DNA from: Eudorina sp. 2006-703-Eu-15
Taxonomy: Eukaryota; Chlorophyta; Chlorophyceae; Chlamydomonadales; Volvocaceae
Reading direction: 5' to 3'
DNA length: 64,000 nucleotides
NCBI GenBank assembly: GCA_003117195.1
Contig: BDSI01000005.1
Location: 1,472,857-1,536,856, forward strand
The position numbers were made by a program, and so were the translations under genes. Under the pieces are notes generated by a model, which saw only the letters and a program-made list of their open reading frames with translations, had not been told where the DNA came from and did no database searches. Shown in pieces: positions 41,601-56,400 of the stretch (position 1 is the first letter of the stretch; every line of letters starts with the position of its first letter).

Positions 41601-44174
41601 CAGCTTGGCGCCGGAACGACGTCCGGCGTCACCGCTAACCCGGCTGACGCGGCCAGCGCGGTGAACCGCACCCGCCGTCAGGGCTCCGCCGGGCTCCAAA
41701 CCTTCGGCAGCCTCGCGCGCGGCAAGGACACGCCAAGCGCAGTGGCACCGGCGGCCGCACCTCCCAGCCCCGGACCCTCCCCGGCCTCACCCCCCTCGCC
41801 TCAGCTCGCCAGCATGCAGCTGCAGCAGCAGCTGCTGCAGCTGCAACAGCTGCAGTTACAGCTGCAGCAGCAGCACCAGCGCATGGCGCCGCCAGCGACG
41901 GGTGCTGGGCTGACCCTCCCGTCCGCCGGCGGCAGCGGCGGCGGCGGCCCCTTCGGCAGCCCGCCCGGCAGCCACCTCTCCAGCGCTATGGGCAGCCCCT
42001 TACCCAGCCCCGGCGGCCCAGCCGGCACCCTGCAGAACGCCGCCGGCTCCGGCTCCGGTGCCGTCAGCGACAGCAGCACCGTCTCGCGCTCCAATTCCTT
42101 CGTCGCGGCGGGTGGCACTCGGTACCGGCCGCCGCGCCAGCGCTCGCCGTCGCCGCTGGGCGGCGCGGTCTCAGGCCACCTGAGCGACACCTACCCGGGG
42201 GCCGGGCCCGGAACGTCGCGCTTCGCATCGCCGCAGTTCCGCAGTGGCAGCGGCAGCGGGGTCGTCGGAGCTGGCGGCGCCGGCGGAGGCGCCGGCGCCG
42301 GCGGTGCGGGCGGCCGGCGCGGTCCCGGCACCGGCAGCGGGCACACCAGTGACAGCGGAGCCAGCCCGGACGTCGGCCCCAGCGCGCGCAACAGCATGCG
42401 CAGCGGCAGCAGCGTGCTCGCGAGGAAGTCCGGGGATGACGCAATCGCGGCAGCGCTCAGCGCCGCCTCGGGCGAGGTCGACGGCGAGGCAGTCACCTCG
42501 CCGGCGGACAGCGCCACGTCGCAGCGCGGCACGCCGACGGGAGCCGCCGCGGCCGCCGACAGGGGCTCCGGCGGCGGAGGGCTGACAGACGCGTTGAGGG
42601 GCTTGGAGACACCGGGCGACGGCGGCAGCTCTACGGACGGTCGCAGCCTCATGGACGCGTCGTTCGCGCTGGAGGACTCCGGCGGGGGCGGCCGCGGCAG
42701 TGTCAGCGGCGGCGGTGCCTCCTCCATCGACTTGTTGCCCAGCCCGGTACGCGTCAGCGGCGGCGGCGGCGCCACCGCGGCGGCGACGGTCGCCACCGCC
42801 GCCGCTGCGGAACCCGCGACTCGCCGCAGCAGCGGCGGCGGCGGAGGCGGCGGGGGCGGAGGCAGAACCGACCACGCACCGCTGCTGCATCGTAACAACC
42901 AGGGCGGTACGTCCCTGGGCTCGCACCGCCTGTCCGCCAACATGGTGCCAGAGCAGGAGGACGAGGAGGACGCGCCGCTGCGGGTCAGTGCGGCCTCCCG
43001 CCAGCCCACGCAGGCGACGGCGGCGCCACTGGTACCTGCGCCAGCGGCAGCGGTGCCAAACGCTGCCGCGGCTGCGGCACCAAAATCTGCAGCGGCTGAA
43101 GCGCCAGCGGCTGCCGTACCAAAGCCTGCAGCGCCAGCGGCTGCCGTACCAAAGCCTGCAGCGCCAGCGGCTGCCGTACCAAAGTCTGCAGCGCCAGCGG
43201 CTGCCGTACCAGCGGCCGTCCCATCGGAACGGCCGCCGACGCCCGGCCCAGCGGAGCCTGCGCAGTCCGAGATGCAGCCAGCGGCGCATACGGCGGATGA
43301 CGGGGCGGGATCGGGTCCGGGCTCTCCCGTTTCCAAGCCCCGGGCCCCGCTGGAAGATGATCTCGTGCGTGTGGGTTCCCCGGACAGCGCAGCGCAATTG
43401 CAGCTGCAGCTGCAGGAGCTGCAGCAGAAGCAGAAGCAGCTGGAGCAGCTGCAGCAGCAGAAGCTGCAGCTGCTGCAGCAGAAGCAGCTTGCAGCGGCCA
43501 GGGCCGCTGGCCAGGCAGGCGACGCTGTGCCGCCGCCTGCGCCTGTGCCTGTTGAGCTGGCGCAGGGGCCCGTCCGTCTCCCCTCGATCGACGGCACGCA
43601 GCCACTCACCGCGGCCGTCACGCGCACTCCGTCATCCGCCGCCGCCGCCGACAGCAGCCTGCGTCGCAAAGGCAGCGGCCGCAGCGAGGGCAGCGACAGG
43701 CATCGACAGGCAGCGCCCGCCAGCGCCGGGCCCCCAGCCCCAGTCCCAGCCGACATTGACTCGCCCGCCATGAGCTCCAGGTCTGCAGGCGGGGGCCTGC
43801 AGGTCGCCACTCAAACCGGTGACGGCGCCAGCCTAGTCGCCAGCATTGAGGGCTCCATCGCGCCAGGGCCGCTGCGCACTGGCGCGCCCGGGCCGGCTCG
43901 GGCCGGGCCGTATGACTCGGTTGGCGGTGGCGGCGGCAGCGCCGCCGCCGCCGCCGCCGCTACCTCGTCGTCGGGGGCGGTGGGCAGCGTCTACACGGAC
44001 GACATCTTTGCGGCGCTGCAGCTGACAGGCCGGGAGTGGGGCGAGGTGGCAAGCCCTGCGCCGTTGAGCGTGGCGCCGCCCCGGTCGTCGACGCCGCCAG
44101 CGCGGCGCGCGGCGCGTATCTTGTTGAGCTCGCACCCGATCGTCATCACGCGGGAGGACTTCCTGCCGCTGTGA
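38620..44174 (+). CDS. Large low-complexity protein with N-terminal pseudo-receiver domain, 1420 residues
   Basis: Exons: 38620-38905, 39006-39154, 39985-40152 and 40515-44174 (TGA), phases 1,0,0. After a Gln/Ser/Pro-rich head of about 95 residues, exons 2-4 encode a receiver-like fold: strand 1 HVLLVANDST, the region of the phospho-acceptor GPDIAFFQPEVLM, and the end DDFMAGPTATHPLRKEDLG. The usual acidic pair is ND and the acceptor Asp of strand 3 appears replaced (FFQP), so phosphorylation is unlikely: a pseudo-receiver, as in pseudo-response regulators. The remaining roughly 1200 residues are Gly/Ser/Ala runs, Gln/Leu-rich coiled-coil-like blocks (LQLQQLQLQLQQQ) and an APAAAVPKPA minisatellite. 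The C-terminus is less repetitive (DDIFAALQLTGREWGEV). It may be a regulatory or scaffold protein; function unknown. The ATG at 38620 is the first in the frame that I trust. Confidence 0.8.
43101..43210 (+). repeat. In-frame 30-bp minisatellite (APAAAVPKPA units)
   Basis: The 30-base unit starting GCGCCAGCGGCTGCCGTACC is repeated at 43101, 43131, 43161 and, in part, 43191, nearly without change. The period is a multiple of three, so copy number can vary without breaking the frame. Confidence 0.9.
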
Positions 44175-45942
44175 GTGAACAGAGGCGAGGTGCGGGCTGC
44201 TCTGCTGCCGCCCGCATAATACATACGGTATCCTGGCCCCGGGGCCGAGGTGCTCGAGAGTACTTGCTGACAGTGGTGATGGCGCGGGGCTGCTGCTGCT
44301 GCTGCTGTCGGCTGCATGCCGGTCGTGGTCGTGATGGTGGTATGCGTATCTTCAGCGGAGAAGAACTCGTGGTTGTGGTGGTGGGTGTGCGTGTGTCCGT
44401 GCAGTGGGCGCTGCCTCGCATTACCTCGCCCCCGGGTTGCAGTACTGTCGGGACTGTCCGAGTCGGTAAGCTGCCCACGAGTCGCAGCAGAATAAGGAGT
44501 GCGGGTCCGCACAGCGCTGGCGCCCCGCCGGGTGGGACACGCGGGGGCATCAGGGGGGGCATCAGCCTGATGTGTTGCATTTGCAGTGGCGTGGGACGGG
44601 GGGTTCCTGCAGCGGGCGCGGTGCCCGAGCGGGCAAGGGAGGGGCAGCGGTGATGGACGTTGCTTGCGCTGCTGAAGTGCTGATGTTCATTGAAAGACAT
44701 GGCATGATGTGTGGGAACCAGCGAGGGAAGCGTTGTATGATGGCCGCCAGCCATGCGCCAATGCGTGGGGAGGCCGTGGGCATCTTTGGCGGCAGCATGG
44801 GCGGGCTGCAAGCAGCCTGCCAGCCCACTGCGGTAAGGACAGAGGCGCGCCGGGAGGAGCGGGCTGCGGAGGGCCCGAAGAGGAGCCCCCATACTGTCCT
44901 GGTGCCGATATGAACGTGATGCAGCACGGTACTAATTTTCTTGCTTTGCAGCCAGCTGCTGTGGCCCCCGAATGAGGGTCGGGTCGGGTCGTGGCGGGAA
45001 ACCCAGAAGTAACCCTCTTCATCCCCTGTGTGCGTGTGACGTTCTATCTATCTGCGAACGTGAAATGTGAGATGACGGTTGTGCTCGACGGCATTGTCGC
45101 AAAAGCGCTCGACCCGCGGGCCGGATGTTCGGACTGGGGGCGGAAGCGGGTGTGGATAAGATCCCTGTGCTGGAGGCGAGGCAGTGCACTCAATGAATCC
45201 TGGGCGCGTGATGTCATTCAAGTAGGCTACGGACGCGTGACGTGATGTACGACGTTCAGAGGGCCGCAAAGATCGTTTGGGGGCCGGGATTCTTGCACGC
45301 GGCGAGGTGTCGTCGATTTCGTTTTGGTCGGGACTTTCCTCCATATTGGTGCTCGCAACGGAACCGGGCACAGCTTGTTACACACGAACCCACGGTCTCC
45401 AACCCGTGCTTTGTTTTTCTCGCGACCACTGGTGGTCAAGAAAATGCCCGTGTCGATTCTGACCTTGCGAGTGACGCGAGTCTACGTGCCCGGGCGTTGC
45501 ACATGCAGAACTTGGTGCGGGATGACCTAGTCAATCGTGATGAGCGGTGATGTTGGCCGTACAACTTCCTGTGATGCTACGGTAAAATTTTGATACTGCG
45601 GTGCACCGAGGAATCTACTTTTAAATGCCCTCAGGCATTTGCCTTAGCGCGTGCGGCGACGTCGTCGTTTAGACTGACCTATCTGACTGATGCTCACCCA
45701 ATATATTGGACCATACACTGCACCGGCACGATCACTGGAATATTCGGACATGTCAGTAGTCAGTACCCCCAAACTGTATCAAACTCTGCTGACGTCATAG
45801 TGCGTTGCAGTGCATGCATGTTGAGGCTTTTGTCTAGACAAGATCGGCGAGTTGGGGATTTACAGCAGCGCGTCCCCGGCCAGGCCGTAACAAAAGCCCA
45901 CAGCCACTGCTGCAGATGCTCCCTCCCTGCGGCTGCCATTGC
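44175..45942. other. Convergent intergenic region
   Basis: Presumed long 3' UTR of the pseudo-receiver gene plus the 3' end of RPS5. No supported exon. Confidence 0.4.
45859..45863 (-). terminator. TGTAA poly(A)-type signal of RPS5
   Basis: TGTAA on the minus strand lies about 80 bases after the RPS5 stop codon. TGTAA is the usual poly(A) signal of volvocine nuclear genes. Confidence 0.55.
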
Positions 45943-48719
<2,777 letters not shown>

Positions 48720-49791
48720 GGTGACGAGCTCTAGGGTTGAAGAGGCCCGAGGAGAAAGAGGGTTCAATAGTAAAGGTAGTCCGTTTTTGCTTGCCCGAGT
48801 ACTGATCCCTCCAGGGTGGTCCGCACCATGCTTGCACAAGTCACGCAGTTCAAATTAAACGTCACAAGACAAAGTTTTATAATTATTGTCATAACAGCAT
48901 GTATCATTATACGTGAAGCGCATTCAAGGCAGAGAACACAGGCTGGGTTACATGGCCTTAGGGCACATTCCCTGGCTGACAGCTGCAAGGGATATTGATG
49001 CGTATTTCAATGCCTCGTGACATTCATAAGGACACAGACTGGGCAACGGTCAGTACCCGTCGGAATCCGCACGGCCCTCGCTGGGTTTGGGTTTAGGGTG
49101 ACGTGAGGCATTGCCAGCTCGGCAAGGACAGCTTCATGCACCCAGATCCACTGCGGTATCAACAACAAAACAACGCGCATCAGGGGTGGACGCAAGCAGT
49201 CGACGGCCTCAGCTCCAGTGATGTTCCCGGATCGCCGATACAAAAAATGCATCCCTGAGCATGGTCAGGGAATCACAAGGAAAAGGGTTGACAAGGCCAT
49301 CGGCGCAACCGAGAAGGCACACCCAGCCAACCTGCAACCAGCCGGCGCGCTGTCGCCGCAGCACGCACGCACGTTGGCTGATTGCCACCACAGAAGCTAC
49401 TCCGTGATCTGCGCGCATTCAACAATGTCCACCCGCATGCGCACACCCAGACCTAGCAGCTGCTAGAAGAGGCCCTGCCCAAGGACCGGAGCCCGCTGCA
49501 ATCTGTTACTCCACATGGTCGCATCGCGTCAGGTTTCCGTGCACCGGTCCAATACTGCCACTCGACCACGTTAATTGCACAGGACGAACGACTGTGCGCC
49601 GCAACGGCATGGCCGCAACGGGCGTAAGGACGTCACTATCACGAATCACTGCGAATTTTTTGTTTGACTCTGGCTCTAACCTCCTAGTAGGGTCTGGAGC
49701 CTACTGCAACCCTACAACTGCGACGTTGCGCTCTGCTTTGGCTCCATCCCAATAGAATGTGAGCATAAATAAACCACCGCATGCATCTCAG
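48720..49791. other. RPS5 promoter region and SPEF1 3' UTR
   Basis: Tandem minus-strand genes leave 1072 bases. No supported exon. The RPS5 promoter should lie at the low-coordinate end. Confidence 0.4.
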
Positions 49792-51385
49792 TCAAGCCAT
49801 TGGCACTTCCGTGACTTGGAGCCTCTTCATGAGCGTCTGGATTTTAGCGTCTTTGAGGCGCACCAGCTGCTCGAGCTTCCGGACCTTCGTTTCCAAAATC
49901 TGCAGGCAGTAAACATGCCCAACGCAATTAATAGGAACCACGCAAGGCCACCGAAGTCCGGATACTACGGATCCGCTGAGGAAATGCCATGCAGGCCGCT
50001 GTGCGATTGGATTGCCACCTGGTAACCTTAGTTCGGATTGCCAGCCTGCCCTCCCCACGTTAGCGCACCTGGTTAGTTTCCCGCAGCTCCGCAATGACCG
50101 CATCTTTTTCTGCCAGCACCTCAGGCGCTATCGCCGCGTTCATCCTGGCTGCTACCGGGGCCATCACGCCCATCGGCATGGGAGCGCTCGCTATCCCTGG
50201 TCCCTGGGGCGGTGATAAGGCACCCACATAGCAAAGCAGTCAAACAAAGAGACGTGCCGACCATGCAGAGGGCTTTCACCGTCAATCCAAATCGTGCGCA
50301 CAATTTTTTCGCCGGGCACATGAGCTCGTGTCGGTTGTGAAGCCACAATGAGATGAACACGTTATGCTTGCCGTAACCGCACGGCCCTCGGCGCCACAGT
50401 TCCCGCCAGCAGCTCACCGGACTTCGTGGCGCCATCATGGCCACGGGATGTTGCGGTTGTTGCTGATGGTACATGTGCATGGACTCCTGCCCCTACACCA
50501 GTAAGGCGTCCAAACACAGCACGCACTCACTGTTGTTCCCCGAGCCATGCCCCGAAGGATTGGTCCCGCAACCGTTGCCACTTAGAAAGCATCGAGCAGC
50601 CGCTGTTTCCCATCACATGTATGCTTGCAGCAGAAGGCCTGAGAGTAATCCGAAGGGATAGGAAACACCGTACCTGCATGGTCGCCGGGATACCGCCCGG
50701 CAGAGCATCCCTGCAGACCGTACAAATTTGCGGGATGTGATGTGTCTCAACTCATGAAAACAAAGTAAACAAGAAACAAAGATCGTGCACGGGGAAGACA
50801 GTCGGGCTGGGCTTGTGCGAGCGTCACGACTCCTTTACAGGCATTCCCCAAACCTTCTACACGTCACCCCAGCTCCCCATTCCTCACCCACCCGTTCTCC
50901 TCCTTGAACTTGGTGATTTTCACCTTGACAAGCTTGAGCACGCGCTCTACCGCACCCGGCTTGCAGTTACAGCAGGCCTCGCAGTCTTGCTTCGACAACA
51001 CGAAGCCTAGCCGCTTGAAAACTTTGGCGTTGAGAGTGTTCCAATTGTACATCTTCTGCTGCAGTCCATTTGCCGAACTGGGCAGGGGTTCGGGTCGACG
51101 TGAAGACGCAGGGAGGCGACATACCCATGCTAGAAGCCAAGCATACCAACCTGTAGTTATGAAGTTCGACAAGTTTGGGGTAGAAATGGTGCACCACCTC
51201 CGCCATAAGGACTGCATAGGTAGGGCAAAAACTGGAGGTCGGGTCAAGGTTCAGTATCATGTCTACCGGCAAGTAGCCTCACCGCCATCGCTGAAATCCC
51301 GAGCTATGTTTCGCTTTGGCCGTGAGAGCGGAATTTCATCCACCCAGGTGTACAGCCCCTGCAGCTCCGATTCATGAACGTCCAT
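49792..51385 (-). CDS. SPEF1: SPEF1/CLAMP-type microtubule-binding protein of cilia, six exons, about 223 residues
   Basis: Exons on the minus strand: 51385-51283, 51211-51151, 51077-50888, 50492-50418 (or from 50486), 50203-50069, 49899-49792 (TGA). Phases agree. The N-terminal half is the SPEF1 calponin-homology domain: LYTWVDEIPLSRPKRNIARD, VLMAEVVHHFYPKLVELHNY, KMYNWNTLNAKVFKRLGF and KPGAVERVLKLVKVKI. A linker rich in Gln, His and Met follows, then the C-terminal leucine-zipper-like coiled coil (LETKVRKLEQLVRLKDAKIQ), which in SPEF1 mediates dimerisation. SPEF1 binds and bundles microtubules and localises to the axoneme central apparatus and ciliary tips. The length is close to the human protein (236 residues). 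This supports a flagellate organism. Confidence 0.92.
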
Positions 51386-52307
51386 AGCTCCAGTCCTGCG
51401 ACCCGGCTCGCTTTGCCTCAGGCGCTGTCCAGTTAGATTTTAGCACAGCCAAAAGGAGCGGAAGTCTGAAACAAAATGGTTACAAGGACAAAGCTAACAA
51501 CACGATATTTCGCGAAGGTCGTTATATATATTGCCTACAGTGTAAGGGTAATAAGTGATACGAATATGCTTGACTCGGTGTAGAATAGCTTGCAGCCCTG
51601 AACGAACCAAAAACTTCCTTTGGGTCAACTTCTCTGGTCAAAGTGCCGTAGACGCGATGTTCTGGTAACGACGTAACGTGATAACAGTCACTTATCATAA
51701 CCCAAGCGATGCGCTGTGTTTCTTTCATGATACTACTTACTTTGATTAAATGCCACACAACGGCCACGGTACAGGGCTGCCTAGCTCGACACCAGCTCTG
51801 CTCGACACCCGCAAAGACTTACAGAGAGGAGTCGCACACAACATGGAAGAGTATGCGGGTAGAAAACATGAGCACCACCTGTCCAATGAAATAAGCCTGC
51901 AAATGGCGACACATTTTCCCCACGATTCTCAGCGCCGTCGACGCCGGCCCGCCCGCCCGTCTGAGCAGAGCACCGCCAAAACATGCCATCAGCACCGGGC
52001 TCCTCCTGAATGCCGTGAAACACCTTCTGACACCGAGAATCAGTTCCATCAGCTACCGCAAGGGTTGACCCCAACAACTGTTCAGAACAAGAACCCCGGG
52101 CGGGCACACAGCGTGCAGAGGGCGGCGGGGACGGCGCATAGAGCTCACGGGGCTCACGGAGGAAGGCGTTGCAGAACATCCGAGATAGACCCACGACACT
52201 CCACCCGTAAGGGATCACGCTGGCAGAACCTGAAATCCACACTGGGTCTGACCCGAATCCAACGATTGTCAGTTGCCCGCCCGGCAACCTGGCTCAAGGG
52301 TTCTACG
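51386..52307. other. Intergenic region between SPEF1 and the LysM gene
   Basis: Contains the SPEF1 promoter and the 3' UTR of the LysM gene. A hydrophobic minus-strand ORF (51819-52049) is not supported by splice signals or a known domain. Confidence 0.4.
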
Positions 52308-53167
52308 TCATCGAGGGGCCGACAACCTCGCGTACATGGCTGCACCTATTCCCGCCACAGCAAGCACCCCGCCAATGGCGATCGGCCATATCGGCGTCAT
52401 TGCGTGGGTTGACACATCGTAGATTCCCTTGACGCATATGATTTCCCCCTGCTTCAAGTTCATTCCGACTCCAGGGTTGAGCTGGTAAAACTGCACAAGG
52501 AGACAGGGTAGCGGGACCACATCGAGTCAGATGGCGCAATTGTTCTGCAACCCCATACATCGATGCACGTGCGAATGGACAAGTTTTCGTATCGTGCATC
52601 GACAAGTACTAACCTGGTGTTGCGTGATTGTGAACATCTTGATCAGCGTGTCTAGGGTTTCATACCCTTGAACCTCCCAGACCTCTTGACAGTCGATCCC
52701 ATGTGACCAAAACTTCTTCTTTGTCTCCATGCTCATCGAACCTGCAGCACACATGACGGTATTGGTGGGCTCCCACAGAGTGTCGGTACGATTGTAAGGT
52801 GCAGAGGCTGAGGACGCGTGTGCGGTGCACCTGAACCCACACCAACCGATGGACTGAAATGTACATCGTCATTTAAGTTACATGAGGTCTGGACAGCTCA
52901 AAAAGTACGAGAAGTAAGGGCTTAGCAGCAACCCGGTGATCAGTCCATGACCGGAAGGTTGCCACGCGTGCCCGTATGGGCACAGCCTGCGCGTGGTTGG
53001 TTGTGGCGACCGTACGTCTTGCCGCAACCCGCAACTTGCATCACATCTAACAATTCCTCACCTCCAGCAACAGACAAGAGATGCTGTTGGTGGAATTGAA
53101 AATACACAACTGCTCCGACAACAGCAGCTATCAGAGACCCGAAGATGACCACAGTTCTCTTCTTCAT
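52308..53167 (-). CDS. Small membrane-anchored LysM-domain protein, 138 residues
   Basis: Exons on the minus strand: 53167-53062, 52741-52614, 52490-52308 (TGA). Phases agree (1,0). The N-terminus MKKRTVVIFGSLIAAVVGAV is a membrane segment (signal anchor, residues about 5-23). Residues about 50-95 form one LysM module: EVWEVQGYETLDTLIKMF, then QFYQLNPGVGMNLKQGEIIC. Near the C-terminus IAIGGVLAVAGIGAAMYA is a second membrane helix followed by a short basic end. LysM modules bind GlcNAc-containing glycans such as chitin or peptidoglycan, or act as protein interaction modules. With two flanking helices, a LysM held on one side of a membrane is likely; which membrane is unknown. The start lies 320 bases from the divergent TGS1 start. 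Confidence 0.8.
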
Positions 53168-53487
53168 TGTGGTCTAGTGTACGTAATTTATTCAATCAGC
53201 ATATGTTTACGCAGGGGTGCGTGATGGGAACGTCTGTTCAGCACTGTGTTGCTGTGGGCAGACCCAGCTGTTGCTGTGGGCAGACTAGATATGCGTGTGA
53301 ACATCAAGAACTAAGGCAGTTTGCAGGATAGCACGTTGCTATTGATCTGCCACCTACCTCTGCTTCTACAGGGATGTTTGGGCTATGACATATCCTCGTT
53401 ACCGTATAGTACGATACGCTGGCAACCTTTACAAAAGGAAACCCCGTTCGTTACTCCGCTGCCAGTACACGGATTGTCAATTAGGTT
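53168..53487. promoter_or_regulatory. Divergent promoter region shared by the LysM gene and TGS1
   Basis: Only 320 bases separate two start codons facing away from each other, so both promoters and 5' UTRs must lie here. It contains TGTTGCTGTGGGCAGAC twice, at 53247-53263 and 53269-53285 (22-base period). The role of the repeat is unknown. Confidence 0.6.
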
Positions 53488-56400
53488 ATGGCCAGGCAAA
53501 AGCTTATAGAAAAATGGAAAGCGGCACAGGAGGTGCAGTTAAGCACCGCGTTAGACTTAAACCTTTCGGACACAACTGTTTACCGGCTTGGACGTCTTGT
53601 GATAACGTCAGTGCGTTTGCACGACGTTGGGCTTGTCGGGTAAGTTCCCGGTCAGAATGGTGGTCAGCGGTCGCCGACAGTCCACGGCAGGGCCCTGGTT
53701 CGCATGCTTGTCGAGCCGCCTGAGATGCAACTTTCTTTCGGGCGCTAGCTATTGATCCATCTATGCATATATGTGTGCAGGGGAAAAGAGGTGGCTTCCG
53801 GTGCGTCCGAGGCGCCAAGCGACACAGAGGCTTCATCTTTGTCAGCTGAGCTTGCCAGCTTGGGGCTTCCAACAACGTTTGGCAAAAGGGTGCGTTTGGC
53901 GATGTGTGGCGGTCTTGGCGGAACAGCGAGCTGACAACCCTTCCGTTCCCTTTGCGGTAGGCGGGTGGCTCGCAGCAACGTCGCGAAGTCAGGCGGGCGC
54001 AAGGTCTCCCAGCAGCCGGCAGTCGCCTTGGCGGTCGAGGTATGGGCGACTCCGGCGGGGCAGGAGCTTGAATGCGATAATTTCGACGCGCGCAGGAGTG
54101 CGTACTCCCTCGCTCTCGCTGTGCGGGGATCGTTCCGACAGCGCAACCTCTCCACGTCTCCCTCTTCCCGACAAGCGTGTACGGGAGCGCGCTTCAGTGA
54201 ATGCTGGAAGCGTCTGGTAGCGTGGTTATTGCAGTTGCCGCCACGTTCCCCCTCCGCGTTCCCCTCCACAGGGGCCGCAGGGAGTCACCAGCCGCGGTCG
54301 GGTAGGGACTGGGGCGCCGCCGGTGCGCATGGCGGCTCGGGGGCCGTTCCCAATGACGGCCGCGACACGCCCTGGCTCCAGGGCTTTGATGAAGGCTGGG
54401 GCTGCCACTACTACTACAACACAGCAACACAGGTGCTTGGGATTGCCCGTGCCCCCCGGAGCGGCCAGCTAATTACCCGAATCTGGCAGTGCGGCGGTGT
54501 ATAATAGGAGTTTTGAGGAAAGATGTCGAGGGCGGTCCCTGTTTTGTGCGTGCGACACCGCTCAGACAGCGCCCAATGAGGGTTGCGGGTCTATCCAAAG
54601 ACCGCTGGAGGTCCCCAGTCGCGCCGAGCTGGGCGCTGCTCCTTGTTCCTGGGCACGACTCATCTCTCAAGACGGAGCCTTGCAACTGAGTCTGAAAAGG
54701 GCTGTTTGAGCTGAGCGTGATCTGGGTTTCAAGAAAGATTTGTCGGTGCATGCATGCCTGGACTTAGGAGAACCGACTGCCGGATACCTCCTGCGCGCGC
54801 GCTCGGCTTGAGCCATCTTGCCCCGCGGCGCCGCACCCGTTCCGGCATGGACCACCGCTGCAGGAGTCCACGTGGGAGGCCCCAGCTGAGGGGTACGTGC
54901 CGTGGGAGGCGGTCGGCGGCGCGGCCGGGGACTCCGAAGCGGGGGCGGCTGGCGGCGCGGCCGCATCGGCCGCACCAGCGGCGGATCAGAAGCAACCGGC
55001 CCCGGCATCCGACGGGCTCGTGGAGGCAGCGAACGCGGACGCGCCCACGAATGCGGTGGGCGCCGAGCCCAGCAGCTCGCGGACGGCTGGGGCGGCGTCG
55101 AACACTACGAGGCTCGCCGCTGGTGCCCCGGCGGCGCCGCGGCCGGGCCCTCGGATGCTGACAGAGGAAGACCTGTTGCGGGCGATGGGGCTTTGGGAGG
55201 ACCCGGGCGGCGTTGATCGGCGAGGGGAGGCTGCCGCTGAGGCGCCGGCCACCGCGGGAAGCGGCCCATCCGCCGCATCCGTCGGCGGATCTGCGGTGCG
55301 GACCCCCGTGGATCAGGCGTACGGCAGCTCCGCGGCAGGGGTGGAAGCGACGGCGCTGGTGCCGGGCAGGGCCGGCGGTGCCGGGCAGGGACCGGGCCTG
55401 CTGCGGGATCTGCTGCTGGGCCCCGGCGTGGCGCAGCCTCCCGCAGCGGTGCACGCGCAGACGCCATCCCCGGCGCCACAGACACGGCAGCAGCAGCAGC
55501 AGCGACCCGTGCCGCCGACCGCCTTGTCTGAGGAGCAGCTATTGGCCAGGCTGTCCCTGGGTGCATCCGGCAGCGCGGCGGCGATGCCGCCGCCGCCACC
55601 GGCCCCCCCGCCGCCGGCGCCAAGCCCGCCGCTGCCACCGCCAATGGCAGCGAGCGCGACCGACACCGTCACCGCCGCGCCAGCGACGCCCTCGGGCGTT
55701 CCCCGTATGTTGACGGAGGAGGACATACTGCGAAGCATGGGGCTGCTGCCGGCGACTTCTGCTGGGGGAGAGGGACAGTCCAACGCGACCCGCAGCGGAG
55801 GGGCTGCGAAGGAGCCGCCCGCAGAGATGACGAAGCCGGGGGCCGCAGCGCTGCCGCCCCCGCAGGCGCTGAGGCCGCAGCTGTCACCCCCATCACCAGG
55901 CGGTGCCGCTGCCGCCGCCAGACCGGAGCCAGCCGCAGCCGTGAGCCCTCCAGCTCTGCCCGCGGCATCACCTCTCCCGCCGCCGCCGGCGGCGCTGCAT
56001 CCGCCGCCGCCGCACAGCGGCGGGCCCGGCGCCCCGCCGCCGCCGCTGCCGCCGCCGGGCTTCCACCCGCCGGCGCCCCTGCATGGCTCCCCGGATGACG
56101 GCCACCATGACGGCGCGCACTCCCGCCACCACCAGCATCATCATCACCGGCATTCCCAGCCAGGCCCTCCCGGGCCCTCCCCTGGTTTCCTACCGCCGCA
56201 CCCGTCGGGGTACCCGGGGGACGGCGTACCGCACGGCCCGGCCGGGGGGCTCCGGCCGCTGCTGCCACCGCCGGGCTTCGGACACCCGCCTGCATTCCCA
56301 CCAGGCCCGCCGTCCGGCGACCCATGGGGCGGTCCTGTGGGGCCCTACGGCCCGATGCCGCCACACATGGGACCCATGGGCCCCGGGCCCATGGGTCCGG

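Noticed and set aside
42191..43810. 539-codon open frame on the minus strand, and a 408-codon one beside it
   Set aside because: Both are antisense to the low-complexity exon of the pseudo-receiver gene. The Gly/Ser/Ala codon pattern keeps the reverse frames open, and no domain or splice support is seen.
51819..52049. Hydrophobic 76-codon minus-strand ORF between SPEF1 and the LysM gene
   Set aside because: No ATG context, splice signals or family features support it, and it does not fit the phase of either neighbour.
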